Below, one piece after another: positions 7,579 to 17,200 of a stretch of 64,000 bases of DNA; the stretch's first letter is position 1, and each line of letters begins with the position of its first letter. The notes under the pieces are model-generated. The model was not told the origin of the DNA, did not search any database, and was given only the letters and a program-made list of their open reading frames with translations. The stretch lies in contig NZ_CAKLPZ010000001.1 in the NCBI RefSeq assembly GCF_923081025.1, positions 1,736,001-1,800,000 of the forward strand, in the 5' to 3' direction. The position numbers were made by a program, and so were the translations under genes. This DNA is from Neolewinella maritima. Lineage in GTDB: Bacteria; Bacteroidota; Bacteroidia; Chitinophagales; Saprospiraceae.

Positions 7579-7682
7579 GGTGTAAATACGTTGGAGTTGA
7601 CCGTGTAAACCCCTCAGTGGGGGGCTTGGTTTGTCGCGTGTCATATGTCTGCCGGCCTGCCCGGCTAGCGCGCCCGGTGGCG

Positions 7683-7690
7683 TAAATTTG
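7683..7690 (+). promoter_or_regulatory. -7 box 4 bases from the CcsA-like start codon
   Basis: TAAATTTG matches TAnnTTTG exactly. Four bases (CCGC) separate it from the ATG at 7695, predicting a leaderless transcript. No clear -33 TTG. Confidence 0.5.
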
Positions 7691-7694
7691 CCGC

Positions 7695-8852
7695 ATGGAG
7701 AAATTGATGCGGCAGCAGTGGTGGAAGGTACTCAGCGTAGTGATCTTACTGTACGCGCTTACCGCCGGCCTGCTGGTTCCGCTGAAGCCGAATGTAGTAC
7801 GGGTGTATCCAGCTGCGGCGGAGCTGGGGCAAACGCAATCGATCGAGCTGGTCGGTTACAACACGCGTTTCCTGGACGATCAGGGCGATTCCAAAGCCTG
7901 GCTCAGCCTTTCGGCGGGCGAAGCATCCTACGCCATCGCCGCGGACGCCATCACCGTAGCGGATGATCGGCGCGCCACGGCCACCTTTACGCTACCCGCT
8001 CACCTGCCAACCTCCTCCACCTCAGCCCAGGCGCTGTCGCTCATCGTAAGCGGACCGGCCAATGGTACCTTCGTAGCACCGGCTGCCGTAACCGTCCGAC
8101 AAACCACCGCACCTGCGGACCCCGCCCCCTACGTCAGTGCCTGGAAGGCCGGAAGTCTGCAGGCGGACGACCTGACCGCCAATACCGCCTTTACCTTTCC
8201 GTATCGGGGGCTCTTGAGCGAGACGATCCGCAATACCTACTTCCACGTCAGTCTGTGGTTTGCGATGATGTTCCTATTTATTGCCGCCGTAGTGTACGCC
8301 ATCAAGCACCTCCGCGCCAAAAATCGGATGGAAGCCGGAGGGCTGCCCGACGTAGCGGCTCTCTCCGATCTGACACGAATGGAACGCACGGACCACTGGT
8401 CCGTAGTCTTCACCGGCGTAGGGATGCTATTCGGTATCCTCGGGCTTCTGACCGGCGCGGTCTGGGCCAAGTATACCTGGGGCAGTTGGTGGAATTGGGA
8501 CATCAAGCAGTTCACTACGCTGATCGCACTCCTCATTTATGCAGGGTACTTCGTACTGCGGGCCGCTTTTCCCGATCCGGAGCAGCGGGGCCGACTCGGG
8601 GCGGTCTACAATATTTTTGCCTTTGCCTGTCTCATTCCTCTGATCTACATCTTGCCGCGGATGTCTTCGACCAGCCTGCACCCCGGGGCGGACGGTAATC
8701 CGGCCATGGGTGGTGAGGACCTCGATAATACCATGCGCATGGTGTTTTATCCTACCATCATCGGCTGGACGCTCTTCGGCGGTTGGATGGCCGGTGTTGC
8801 CTATCGCAGCCGAATCGTGGGCGAACGCCTGCTGCGCCGTAGTGGGTTTTAA
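7695..8852 (+). CDS. CcsA/CcmC-like cytochrome c biogenesis protein with N-terminal ectodomain
   Basis: 385 residues. A transmembrane segment at about 11-30 is followed by roughly 140 residues predicted outside the cytoplasm with an IPT/TIG-like opening (VRVYPAAAELGQTQSIEL). From about residue 180 the protein is a polytopic heme-handling module. The signature WGSWWNWD, with W262 first, is the tryptophan-rich heme-binding motif of CcmC/CcsA, and flanking histidines (FHVSLW, SLHPGAD) are candidate heme ligands. It probably presents or moves heme for cytochrome c maturation. No ccmB, ccmE or ccmF homologue is adjacent in this window. The stop codon is one base before the GTG of the next gene. 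Confidence 0.85.
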   Translation: MEKLMRQQWWKVLSVVILLYALTAGLLVPLKPNVVRVYPAAAELGQTQSIELVGYNTRFLDDQGDSKAWLSLSAGEASYAIAADAITVADDRRATATFTLPAHLPTSSTSAQALSLIVSGPANGTFVAPAAVTVRQTTAPADPAPYVSAWKAGSLQADDLTANTAFTFPYRGLLSETIRNTYFHVSLWFAMMFLFIAAVVYAIKHLRAKNRMEAGGLPDVAALSDLTRMERTDHWSVVFTGVGMLFGILGLLTGAVWAKYTWGSWWNWDIKQFTTLIALLIYAGYFVLRAAFPDPEQRGRLGAVYNIFAFACLIPLIYILPRMSSTSLHPGADGNPAMGGEDLDNTMRMVFYPTIIGWTLFGGWMAGVAYRSRIVGERLLRRSGF

Positions 8853-8853
8853 G

Positions 8854-10428
8854 GTGCGCAGGGCACTACTGTTAATAGCCTGTATCGGCCTCGCGGCACC
8901 GGTGCCGCTCGACGCACAGCGTATTGAGACCGAACTGATCTGCGCCTGGCAGGGTGCGTCGGCGCCGCTGCGTACGGTGTGGACGGACGGACAGGTAAGC
9001 CAGTTATCAGGCAGCCACACGCTACTTCGCTTCCGCGATGTCACAGCAGCCCGGCGGGCCTACGAGCATCTGCGTTTTCATCCCGAACGGGTCACCGTGC
9101 AGTATAACTATACGGTACAGCCACGCGCACAGCCTAATGATCCGGACTACGTCCGACAGGATAATTTTGCCCGGCAGGGCTTCGAGGAAGCGTGGGATTT
9201 GACTACCGGGGGGGCGCTGCCGAATGGCATACCGATCGTAACCGCAGTACTGGATGCCGGCTTCGATGCCGACCACGAGGACCTGTACCCCAACCTATGG
9301 ATCAATCCCGGTGAGTTGGCCGGAGATCAGCTAGACAATGACGGTAATGGCTACGTGGACGATGTACACGGCTTTAACTTTATCGACAGTCTGGGCGAAT
9401 ACAACAGCGATGCGCACGGTACCCAGGTAGCCGGACTGCTGGGCGCAGTCGGTAACAATGGGGTAGGGGTGAGCGGCACGAACTGGGATGCGCGGCTGAT
9501 GCTGTTTTCCATCCGTACCGTAGCCGATATCATTCAAGCCTACGACTACATCATCGCCCAGCGACGGCAATTCAATAGCAGCGGAGGCACGCGCGGTGCC
9601 CTGATCGTAGCAACTAACGCTAGTTTCGGTGTCGAGGGGGCGAGCTGTACGGATTTCCCGGTCTGGGGTGCGATGTACGATCGGCTCGGTGAGGTAGGCA
9701 TTCTGACTGCAGCCAGTGTGGTCAACGCTCCCGTTAATGTCGACGAGAGCGGCGACATGCCTACGGACTGTCCGAGTGACTACCTGCTCAGTGTTACTAA
9801 TGTAGACACGGATGATGCGCTTCACCCCGAAGTTGGTTACGGTTCGGTAAGCGTTGATCTGGCCGCGGCGGGGCAGGGGAGTTACTCGACCCGGCCAGGG
9901 GATCGCTACGGTCCCTTCGGCAGTAGCAGTGCGGCGGCGCCCTACGTCACCGGGGCCATCAGTTTGCTTTACGCTGGGGCGTGTCCTACCATGATCCGGT
10001 ATATACTCGACCGTCCGGCCGAGGCTGCACGACTTGTGCGGGGGGCGCTACTAGATGGCGTAGCCCCGCGTACCGCACTATCGGGGGTGACGGTGACGGG
10101 AGGTATGCTAGACGTACATGCGGCACAGACAGTACTCGATACGCGCTGCCCTGAAGTGGACGATATTCCGCTGCGGGTAACTTCCGTGTGGCCTAATCCC
10201 ACGCAGCGGTTCATCACGGTACAGACGTCGTTACTCGCTCTGTCGGACGAGCTGGATGTAACCGTCTACGATGCCCTGGGTCGGCTGGTTGCCAGGCCAG
10301 TGCCCAGCGTAGTATTCAACGGGACGGCGGGTATACGGCTGGATCTACGTGGCCTGCCCACCGGCTATTACACTGTTAAGATTCGCAACCGCGCACAGTA
10401 CGCACAGGCCGCAGTAGTTGTACATTAG
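8854..10428 (+). CDS. Secreted S8 subtilisin-like protease with type IX sorting domain
   Basis: 524 residues from the chosen GTG at 8854, one base after the preceding stop. It gives a proper signal peptide (VRRALLLIACIGLAAPVPLDAQ region); an earlier in-frame start at 8710 would lie inside the CcsA-like gene and add a meaningless extension. Catalytic residues: D134 (AVLDAGFD), H188 (DAHGTQVAG), S359 (SSSAAAPYV, in place of the usual GTSMAAP). A C-terminal domain of about 85 residues (WPNPTQRF... LPTGYYTVKI) is a type A T9SS sorting domain, so the protease is probably secreted and surface-attached or released. The tight spacing implies translational coupling to the heme protein, an unexpected pairing. 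Confidence 0.9.
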   Translation: MRRALLLIACIGLAAPVPLDAQRIETELICAWQGASAPLRTVWTDGQVSQLSGSHTLLRFRDVTAARRAYEHLRFHPERVTVQYNYTVQPRAQPNDPDYVRQDNFARQGFEEAWDLTTGGALPNGIPIVTAVLDAGFDADHEDLYPNLWINPGELAGDQLDNDGNGYVDDVHGFNFIDSLGEYNSDAHGTQVAGLLGAVGNNGVGVSGTNWDARLMLFSIRTVADIIQAYDYIIAQRRQFNSSGGTRGALIVATNASFGVEGASCTDFPVWGAMYDRLGEVGILTAASVVNAPVNVDESGDMPTDCPSDYLLSVTNVDTDDALHPEVGYGSVSVDLAAAGQGSYSTRPGDRYGPFGSSSAAAPYVTGAISLLYAGACPTMIRYILDRPAEAARLVRGALLDGVAPRTALSGVTVTGGMLDVHAAQTVLDTRCPEVDDIPLRVTSVWPNPTQRFITVQTSLLALSDELDVTVYDALGRLVARPVPSVVFNGTAGIRLDLRGLPTGYYTVKIRNRAQYAQAAVVVH

Positions 10429-10532
10429 CGTTTACGACTGTCAACTGACGCACGAACACGATCGGGATCTAGCTGTTTCATGGCGTGTTTTCGACTACTC
10501 CGTCAGTCCCTTTTTACTCTCAACTGCTTACT

Positions 10533-11429
10533 ATGCAAAAGATCACTTTACTTCTCCTAGCGCTTACCATCGGGCTGTCGTCCTGTGTGAGCAAGAAACA
10601 ACTCGAAGCCGCGCAGGCCGACGTGGCCAGCCGCGATGAGCTTCTCGCGCAGCGCGACCAGGAAATCAACCGCTACGCCCAGCAACTCGCCGAGTGCGAG
10701 CGCAAGGAACTTCAACTGGAAAACCAGGTCAAGAGCGCCGAGAGCCAGGCCAACCTCCGTCAGGAGCAGATCGAAGACCTGCGTAAGCAGCGCGACGCTC
10801 AGCTTCAGCAGGTCGGTGACCTGACGGTCCTCAGCCAGGGTGCTAACGCTAACATCTCCAATACGCTTCAGCAGTTGGAGGGCAAGGACAAGTACATCCG
10901 CCTCCTGCAGGCCGCCAAGTCCAAGGCCGACTCCATCAACCTAGCCCTTGCCGTAAACCTCAAGAGTGTTCTACGGGACGGTATCGAGGATCAGGATGTA
11001 GACATCAAGGTCGACAAGACCGTGGTGTACATAAACCTGTCCGACAAGATGCTCTACAAGAGCGGCAGCTACCAGATCACCGACCGGGCCGGCGAAGTGC
11101 TCGAGAAGATCGCCCAGATCGCCAAGAGCCGTCCTAACCTCGACCTGATGGTGGAAGGCTACACCGACAATGTGCCCATCACCTCCGCCTGTGTAAAGGA
11201 CAACTGGGACCTCTCCGTCCTCCGTTCCACGGCCGTAGTGAAAGCCCTGCAGAACAAGTACGACATCGACCCCAACCGCCTGATCGCTAGCGGCCGCGGC
11301 GAGTACAATCAGCTGGTAGCAAACGATACGCCCGAAAACCGGTCCACCAACCGGCGCACGCGCATCATTCTGCTGCCCCGCCTGAACCAGTTCTACGACC
11401 TGCTCGATCCCAAGCAGGTACCGGAGTAG
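10533..11429 (+). CDS. OmpA-family peptidoglycan-binding lipoprotein
   Basis: 298 residues from the ATG at 10533, chosen because it places a lipoprotein signal at the N terminus (lipobox LSSC, C18); an in-frame start 48 bases upstream does not. Residues about 25-130 are a long, charged coiled coil (repeated Gln, Glu, Arg, Leu). Residues about 170-290 form an OmpA-like domain with LMVEGYTDNVPI and NRRTRIILLP, which bind diaminopimelate in peptidoglycan. It probably tethers the outer membrane to the cell wall. It is a single-gene unit ending in a strong terminator. Confidence 0.92.
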   Translation: MQKITLLLLALTIGLSSCVSKKQLEAAQADVASRDELLAQRDQEINRYAQQLAECERKELQLENQVKSAESQANLRQEQIEDLRKQRDAQLQQVGDLTVLSQGANANISNTLQQLEGKDKYIRLLQAAKSKADSINLALAVNLKSVLRDGIEDQDVDIKVDKTVVYINLSDKMLYKSGSYQITDRAGEVLEKIAQIAKSRPNLDLMVEGYTDNVPITSACVKDNWDLSVLRSTAVVKALQNKYDIDPNRLIASGRGEYNQLVANDTPENRSTNRRTRIILLPRLNQFYDLLDPKQVPE

Positions 11430-11451
11430 GCTCTACTCCCCGAACTTCACC

Positions 11452-11489
11452 AAGCACCGAAGGACCTCAGCGTTCTTCGGTGCTTTTTT
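11452..11489 (+). terminator. Bidirectional intrinsic terminator
   Basis: AAGCACCGAAG (11452-11462) pairs perfectly with CTTCGGTGCTT (11475-11485), with T residues continuing to 11489. It ends the OmpA-like gene and overlaps the 3' end of tilS on the opposite strand. Confidence 0.88.
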
Positions 11490-12816
11490 GTATGTAGCTG
11501 ATCCGAAGCACCCGCTCGTCACCAGGCCCCACCGCACCGTGGTACGATACGGCGCGGCCCAGGATGGCCAGTATGGTACCGTCGGGCCCAGTAAGCAGGC
11601 TTTGCGCTGCCCGCTCAGGACCCGTCAACTGAAGATCCTGATAGACTTTTTTTAGCTTCTTCCGTTTGCCTTCCATCCCGATAGGTGCAAAACGATCTCC
11701 AGTTTGCCGCGGTCGCAGGTGCAGTGGAAAGTCTGGAATACGAAGATACTGGCAGCTTGCGGTGTCAAGACTATCCGGACGGTCTACCTCCTCGAATACA
11801 TAGTGTCCGCCCGCCGTATGATGCACAAAAGGTAGGGAAGGATAGGTGGCCGTCTCGACGGTAGCCGGCGAGCCGATGGGTGAGAATCGGATGGTAGTGG
11901 GACTGATGAAGGCGATCATATGCTTCCCGATGATCGTCCGACTCCCCGCAACCGCTAGCATCTGCCGGTACTGCTCGGACGTGAAGCCGGCATTTGGAGT
12001 GCACTTTTTGAGCAGTAGCGGGCCGATGGTATTCGGATCGAGACTACCTAGGGTCCGATCCACCAGAATAGTAGCCCCCTGCCGGGTAACCACCTTATCC
12101 TCCCAGCAGCTGTAGCCGTACGCCATCAATTGCTCCTCCCCGCGCAGGGTCTGGAAGTTGCGGGCCAGGGTAGTGGGGGTAAGCCCCAGATCGGCAAAGA
12201 CGGGTAGTAGATGGTGACGAATACGATTGCGGAGGTACTTATCGGTAGCGTTGGTACGGTCTTCCCGGTGAGTAATACCCCGCTCCCGGGCGTATGCATC
12301 GATCTCAGCACGGGAGCTGCCTAGCAAAGGACGAACAATACGCCCATGCGCAGGACGGATACCCCGCAGGCCCGCTAAACCCGTACCCCGAATAAAATTG
12401 ATGAGACTGGTCTCGAAAGAATCTTCTAGCTGATGCGCTGTGAGAAGACGATCGTATTTATACTCATCCAGAATTTTCTGAAAATAATTATAACGGACCT
12501 GGCGAGCGACCATCTGAGTGCTGTCTCCCGTTCCCTCAGCAAGCTTACCAGTATCTACCCGCTTGACGTGCACGTCGAGACTGAATCGTTCTGCTAGCCC
12601 TCGCACGAATGCTTCATCCTCAGTCGAATCTGTACCTCTCAATTGAAAGTTGCAGTGAACCAGTGCGATACGGTACCCCAGTTCTAGCAATACATGAGTA
12701 AGTACGGTACTGTCTTTCCCCCCACTAATGGCCACGAGTAGGTGGTCATCGCTACGCAGCAGATCGTGCTGCGTTACAAAGGCGGTAAAGGAATCGATCA
12801 GATCGCGGGCACTCAC
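11467..12816 (-). CDS. tilS: tRNA(Ile)-lysidine synthase
   Basis: 449 residues. It converts the wobble cytidine of tRNA-Ile(CAU) to lysidine with ATP and lysine, an essential step for AUA decoding. The N-terminal PP-loop SGGKDSTVL is at about 30-38, with HQLEDSFETSLINFIRGTGL further on, typical of TilS. The C-terminal third (including FPLHLRPRQTGDRFAPIGM and KKLKKVYQDL) is the substrate-binding TilS_C region. Its ATG overlaps the rlmH stop by 4 bases, so the two RNA-modification genes are translationally coupled. Confidence 0.95.
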   Translation of the reverse strand: MSARDLIDSFTAFVTQHDLLRSDDHLLVAISGGKDSTVLTHVLLELGYRIALVHCNFQLRGTDSTEDEAFVRGLAERFSLDVHVKRVDTGKLAEGTGDSTQMVARQVRYNYFQKILDEYKYDRLLTAHQLEDSFETSLINFIRGTGLAGLRGIRPAHGRIVRPLLGSSRAEIDAYARERGITHREDRTNATDKYLRNRIRHHLLPVFADLGLTPTTLARNFQTLRGEEQLMAYGYSCWEDKVVTRQGATILVDRTLGSLDPNTIGPLLLKKCTPNAGFTSEQYRQMLAVAGSRTIIGKHMIAFISPTTIRFSPIGSPATVETATYPSLPFVHHTAGGHYVFEEVDRPDSLDTASCQYLRIPDFPLHLRPRQTGDRFAPIGMEGKRKKLKKVYQDLQLTGPERAAQSLLTGPDGTILAILGRAVSYHGAVGPGDERVLRISYIQKSTEER

Positions 12817-13286
12817 TCGTTGTGGTACTTTTCGTTGCGTAGAATAGTCATGGCCCGGTACAGCTGCTCCGTCAAAAACAAGCGGACCATCTGGTGGCTG
12901 AAGGTCATCTTGCTGAGACTAAGCTTTCCGTCCGCCCGCTCATAGAGTGCCGCATCAAAGCCAAAGGCACCCCCCACCAGAAACACTAAGCGGCGGGCCG
13001 GTCGCTGCAGCTCCTTGTCCAGCCACTGGGCGAAGTCTACGCTGCTGTACTGCTTGCCTCCTTCGTCGAGTAGGATGAGTCGGTCGGTAGACTGCAGGCG
13101 ACTGAGCACCGCCTCGGCTTCCCGCTGACGCAGTAGATCGGTGGGTAGCTTGCCGGCCCCTTTGATATCGGGAACTACCTGGAAGGTGATCGGCAGGTAG
13201 TGGCCGAGTCGCTTCTGGTACACCGCCTCGCCCTGTTGGAGGTACTTCTCGCCCGTTTTACCTATGTAGAGTACGCTGACCTTCAC
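12813..13286 (-). CDS. rlmH: 23S rRNA (pseudouridine-1915-N3)-methyltransferase RlmH
   Basis: 157 residues from a GTG at 13286, chosen because it gives the family-typical opening (M)KVSVLYIGKT; the in-frame TTG nine bases upstream lies within the putative -7 box. SPOUT-fold motifs are clear: LILLDEGGKQYSS, FLVGGAFGFD, LSLSKMTFSHQMVRLFLTEQLYRA and the C-terminal YHNE that holds the knot. It methylates a pseudouridine in helix 69 of 23S rRNA. It is the first gene of the rlmH-tilS operon and is divergent from prmA, sharing a symmetric promoter region. Confidence 0.95.
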   Translation of the reverse strand: MKVSVLYIGKTGEKYLQQGEAVYQKRLGHYLPITFQVVPDIKGAGKLPTDLLRQREAEAVLSRLQSTDRLILLDEGGKQYSSVDFAQWLDKELQRPARRLVFLVGGAFGFDAALYERADGKLSLSKMTFSHQMVRLFLTEQLYRAMTILRNEKYHNE

Positions 13287-13292
13287 GGGGCT

Positions 13293-13320
13293 CAAGGTAC
13301 GCTGTCCGCTACCTACCTTG
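13293..13320. promoter_or_regulatory. Symmetric divergent promoter boxes, rlmH/prmA
   Basis: CAAGGTA (13293-13299) and TACCTTG (13314-13320) form a perfect 7-base inverted repeat 14 bases apart in the 76-base gap between divergent genes. Each half reads as a TAnnTTG, near-consensus -7 box toward its gene: 6 bases from the rlmH GTG and 42 bases from the prmA ATG. It could instead be an operator. Confidence 0.45.
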
Positions 13321-13362
13321 CACCGGCGTTCCCGCCCCTGGCCCTATCACTTCTGTTGCCGT

Positions 13363-14202
13363 ATGTCTGCCTACTCCGTTTATACCATCACCTGTGCGGA
13401 CAATCAGCGCGATATCCTGCTGGCCCTACTGGCGGATGCGGGTATGGATTCCTTCGAAGAGACGGACCACGGCCTGCTGGCCTACGCGCGCAGTGACGGC
13501 GGGGTAGACTGGGCTACTGTGCTGAATGAATTACGGGAAACGGTAGCCTTCACCTACGAAGTATCTGCCCTGGCGGACAAGAACTGGAACGCGGAATGGG
13601 AGAGCCAGTTTCAGCCCATTCAGATCGGTCAACGCTTGCTCATCCGGGCCAGCTTCCACCCCACACAGCCGGGCATAGAACGCGAGCTGGTCATCGATCC
13701 CAAGATGGCCTTCGGTACGGGGCACCACGCCACTACCTACATGATGTGCGAGCGGATACTGGACTACTTCGCCGACGGCAAGCAAGGGGGAGCGTCCGTA
13801 CTCGATTATGGCTCGGGTACCGGGGTGCTGGCGATCCTGGCCAAACAAGTCGGGGCGGGGCGCGTAGATGCGGTGGATATCGAGCGACCGGCTTATGAAA
13901 GCACCCTGGAAAATGCGGAGCGAAACGGTGTCACCCTGGGCCACGTAGTTCACGGTCAGCTGGACGATGTGCCCGTCGGCAAGCCCTACGACCTGGTGGT
14001 GGCTAACATCAACCGCAACGTACTACTCGCTACGGGCGGGGCGTTGTACGAACGGCTGCGGGCGGGCGGCACGGCCTACCTCAGTGGTATACTCGATCAG
14101 GATGCCGAGCTGCTGACCGAGCGTATGCAACTGCTTGGATTTCGGCACGTGCAGACCTACGCGCGCGATGCGTGGCGCTGCTTTGCTTTTGAACGCGATT
14201 GA
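13363..14202 (+). CDS. prmA: Ribosomal protein L11 methyltransferase
   Basis: 279 residues from the ATG at 13363 (MSAYSVYT); a longer in-frame start at 13318 would add 15 unlikely residues and run into the divergent promoter. It trimethylates ribosomal protein L11 using S-adenosylmethionine. Hallmarks: KNWNAEWESQFQPI in the N-terminal substrate-recognition domain, DPKMAFGTGHHATT, SAM motif I VLDYGSGTGVLAI and the post-motif VVANINRNVLL. The next gene's frame starts just past its stop. Confidence 0.94.
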   Translation: MSAYSVYTITCADNQRDILLALLADAGMDSFEETDHGLLAYARSDGGVDWATVLNELRETVAFTYEVSALADKNWNAEWESQFQPIQIGQRLLIRASFHPTQPGIERELVIDPKMAFGTGHHATTYMMCERILDYFADGKQGGASVLDYGSGTGVLAILAKQVGAGRVDAVDIERPAYESTLENAERNGVTLGHVVHGQLDDVPVGKPYDLVVANINRNVLLATGGALYERLRAGGTAYLSGILDQDAELLTERMQLLGFRHVQTYARDAWRCFAFERD

Positions 14203-14216
14203 ACAACCCCCTGCGT

Positions 14217-17200
14217 ATGCGGTGTCTATTTTTTCTGCTCCTCTCGCTGTGGTCCGGTCTAGCTACCGGCCAGTTGGCTACGCTATCTCCGGATGCACCG
14301 ATCGCCGACTTTGAGCTTCAGCTAGAGGAGTACATGACCGCCTCACGCAACACGCGGGCAAAGGACGCCTACGCCAATTTCACGGGGGTGTTCTACGGCG
14401 GCGGCTTGGATACCGTACAGCAGCGGCGCGTACTCACCTCAGCCATCGGTCTGGCCAATCTGAAGCTCCTGGCGGACAAAGGGATGGCCAACTACCTCGA
14501 TCTACACAGCCAGCTTGCCGGCACGGAGGAAGAAAAAACGAAGCTCTTCGCTGAGTTTCATACGATGCTGGAGCAGGCACTAGCAGCTCCGGAAGTGTCT
14601 GCCGCAGCCATTAACAAAGCACTCCTCACCGCCGAAAGCTACCTGCGTACCGCGCGGCTGGATCAGCGGGAGGGGGTACACGGCTGGAAGGTAGCCGGTG
14701 GGAAGCCTCACTTCGTATACGACGCTGCGCCGATCCTGCGTATCGATACCGTACAGCAGCTTCTGGCCAGTACTACGGGGGATTCGATCATCATCCAGGA
14801 AACCAAATTGATCGTGGACCTGGGGACGGGTAAAGTGACCGGTAAGGGGGGGCGCACGGACTGGCAGCGGGTAGGTCTGCCGAGCGATATTTTCGTGCGG
14901 CTGGTTGACTATCATTTCGACGTCGACCGTCAGCTCATCACCTCGGACAGTGCGCAGTTCCAGTATCCCGCCTACTTCGGTGACCGGATTCTGTACGGTT
15001 CCTTCAAGGATCGTCTGCAGTCGGGCGGCCCCCGCCCCGCGGGGGATATACCTGAGTTCGTATCTACCAACGGACGGGTACTGGTAGATCAGGTAGGGGA
15101 GGGGATGAGCCTGGAGGGGCAGTTCGAATTGCGCGCCGCCCGGGTCTACGTGCTTAACGGCGAGGGGCGTAAGGCAGTGGTCACCCTGAACATCAATGAC
15201 GCGCGGGATGAACGCAAGGTGCGCGGCCTCGGCGACCAGTTCGTCGTGCAGCCGGGCAGCCGCATCACGGGACAGAAGATCGACATGACCGTGTTCTTCG
15301 GTCAGGACAGTCTATACCATCCCAGCATCAGCGTAGACGTCAACGTGCCGGAGCGCAGCGTGGAGCTCAACCGCAGTAAGAGCAGTGCCGCCGCTGCGCC
15401 CTTCTACCACAGCGGAAATCACTTCAATATTGACGCCACTAACATCACCGTGTACCTGGCGCAGGATAGTGCCGTAGTGGGACGCCGTACAGCCTCATTC
15501 CAGGAAAAGGGCGACGTGGTCTTTGAAAGTGAAGACTACTTCAGCACGCAGGAGTACGCGCGGATCAAGGCGCTGGCTGGTTTCCATCCGCTCGAGGTGA
15601 TCTACCGCTACCGCACGGCACTCTACCCACCTTCGGATACGATCGGTATAGAGGGCTTGGCGCAGAACTTTAGGGCAGACCTCACCGGACGGGATATCGA
15701 ATCGGTCATCTACGATCTACAGGACCGTGGATTTCTCACTTACGAGCCCGAGACGGGTAAGATCGCCGTTAAGCACAAGCTAAATCACTTCGTGCTCTCA
15801 CAGCGACAGGCCAAGGACTACGACAACCTGCGGATCGTATCGAGCACACCCGCGGAAAACGCTTTCATCGATCTACAGAAGGGTACCATCCGCGTCATGG
15901 CCGCCCAGCCCATCCAGCTCAACCGCAAAAAGAAGATCGCCATACGGCCCAGCAACGAGATCATCAATATCGTAGGAGATCGCAACCTGGACTTCGGGGG
16001 CACGGTCTATGCCGGCAATACGATCGTGACCGCAGATAGCTTTCACCTCAAATATGCCCCGTACTACATCACCTTCGACTCGGCCGATATCGATGTGTTC
16101 CTTCCCGAGGGAGGTAAGGTGGACAAGGATGTACAGCTGCTATCTACGGCTAGTCGGATCGAGGACGTCCGCGGGTACATTCTGCTCGATGCGCCCAAAA
16201 ACAAGAGCGGGGCCGAGGATATCGGGTATTTCCCCTCCATCCAGACCCGGGGGCCTAGTTACGTCTACTATGACCAGGGGGATACCAGTTCACTCTACTC
16301 CCGCGACAGTTTCTACTTCGAGCTCGCCAACCTGAGCATCAATAACCTGGACTCCCTAACCGAGAATAATCTGGCCCTGGAGGGGGAGCTGGTCAGCGGC
16401 GGCATCTTCGGACGGATCAAACAGACACTGCGCGTGCAGGAAGACGGTAGTCTGGGTTTCGTAGGCGATACGGATAGTACCGGTCAGGCCGCCTACGGAG
16501 ACCGCGGTACCTACTCCGGACAGCTGAGTCTCACGAATGAAGGACTGAGCGGCAGCGGTAAACTAAACTACCTGGAAGCAGAGATCGAAAGCTCCGAGAT
16601 CACCTTCGGCGTGGACAGCACCACAACCACTACGGAAACCTTTCGGCTCAAGCGCTCGGTCACCGCGCAGCGCGAAGTACCTACCGTAGTCGGCGAGCGG
16701 GTCAATGTGACCTTTCGGCCCTACGGAGATTCCCTCATCGTATCCCCCGTGGAGGGCTTTCCGTTTCAGCTCTTCGAGGAGAACGATCACGTATTTAGGG
16801 GTACGCTGGTCCTGACCCCCACGGCGCTGCAGGGAACCGGTACACTCGACTGGTCGAAGGCCAGCATCAGTAGCGAGGCCCTCAGCTTTGGAGCTGATCA
16901 AGTTATGGCCGATACGTCCACGGTCCGCATCAAGAGCGTACAGGATACGGCCAATATCGCGCTACGGACCACTAACGTCAACAGTACCATTGACTTCGCT
17001 ACAGGAAAGGCGACCTTCAGCAACAACGGGAATGAGCTGGCTACTGAATTACCCTACATCGAGTTTTTGACCAGCGCCAATGAGTTCGAGTGGGACCTTA
17101 AGGAGGGGAACATTGTGTTCAGTACCCAGGACGGGAAGGACCGTTTTACCAGCAGCAACGTCGATCAGGACTCCCTGACCTTCACCGCCCAAACAGCGGT

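Noticed and set aside
8427-9044. 205-codon minus-strand frame across the CcsA-like and protease genes
   Set aside because: It covers two genuine genes with conserved motifs on the other strand.
10418-10639. Short plus-strand frame overlapping the OmpA-like gene start
   Set aside because: Out of frame with the OmpA-like protein and lacks any family pattern.
14199-14216. TTG start of the giant protein overlapping the prmA stop
   Set aside because: The ATG at 14217 gives the clean signal peptide; the TTG adds only six polar residues and is less usual.
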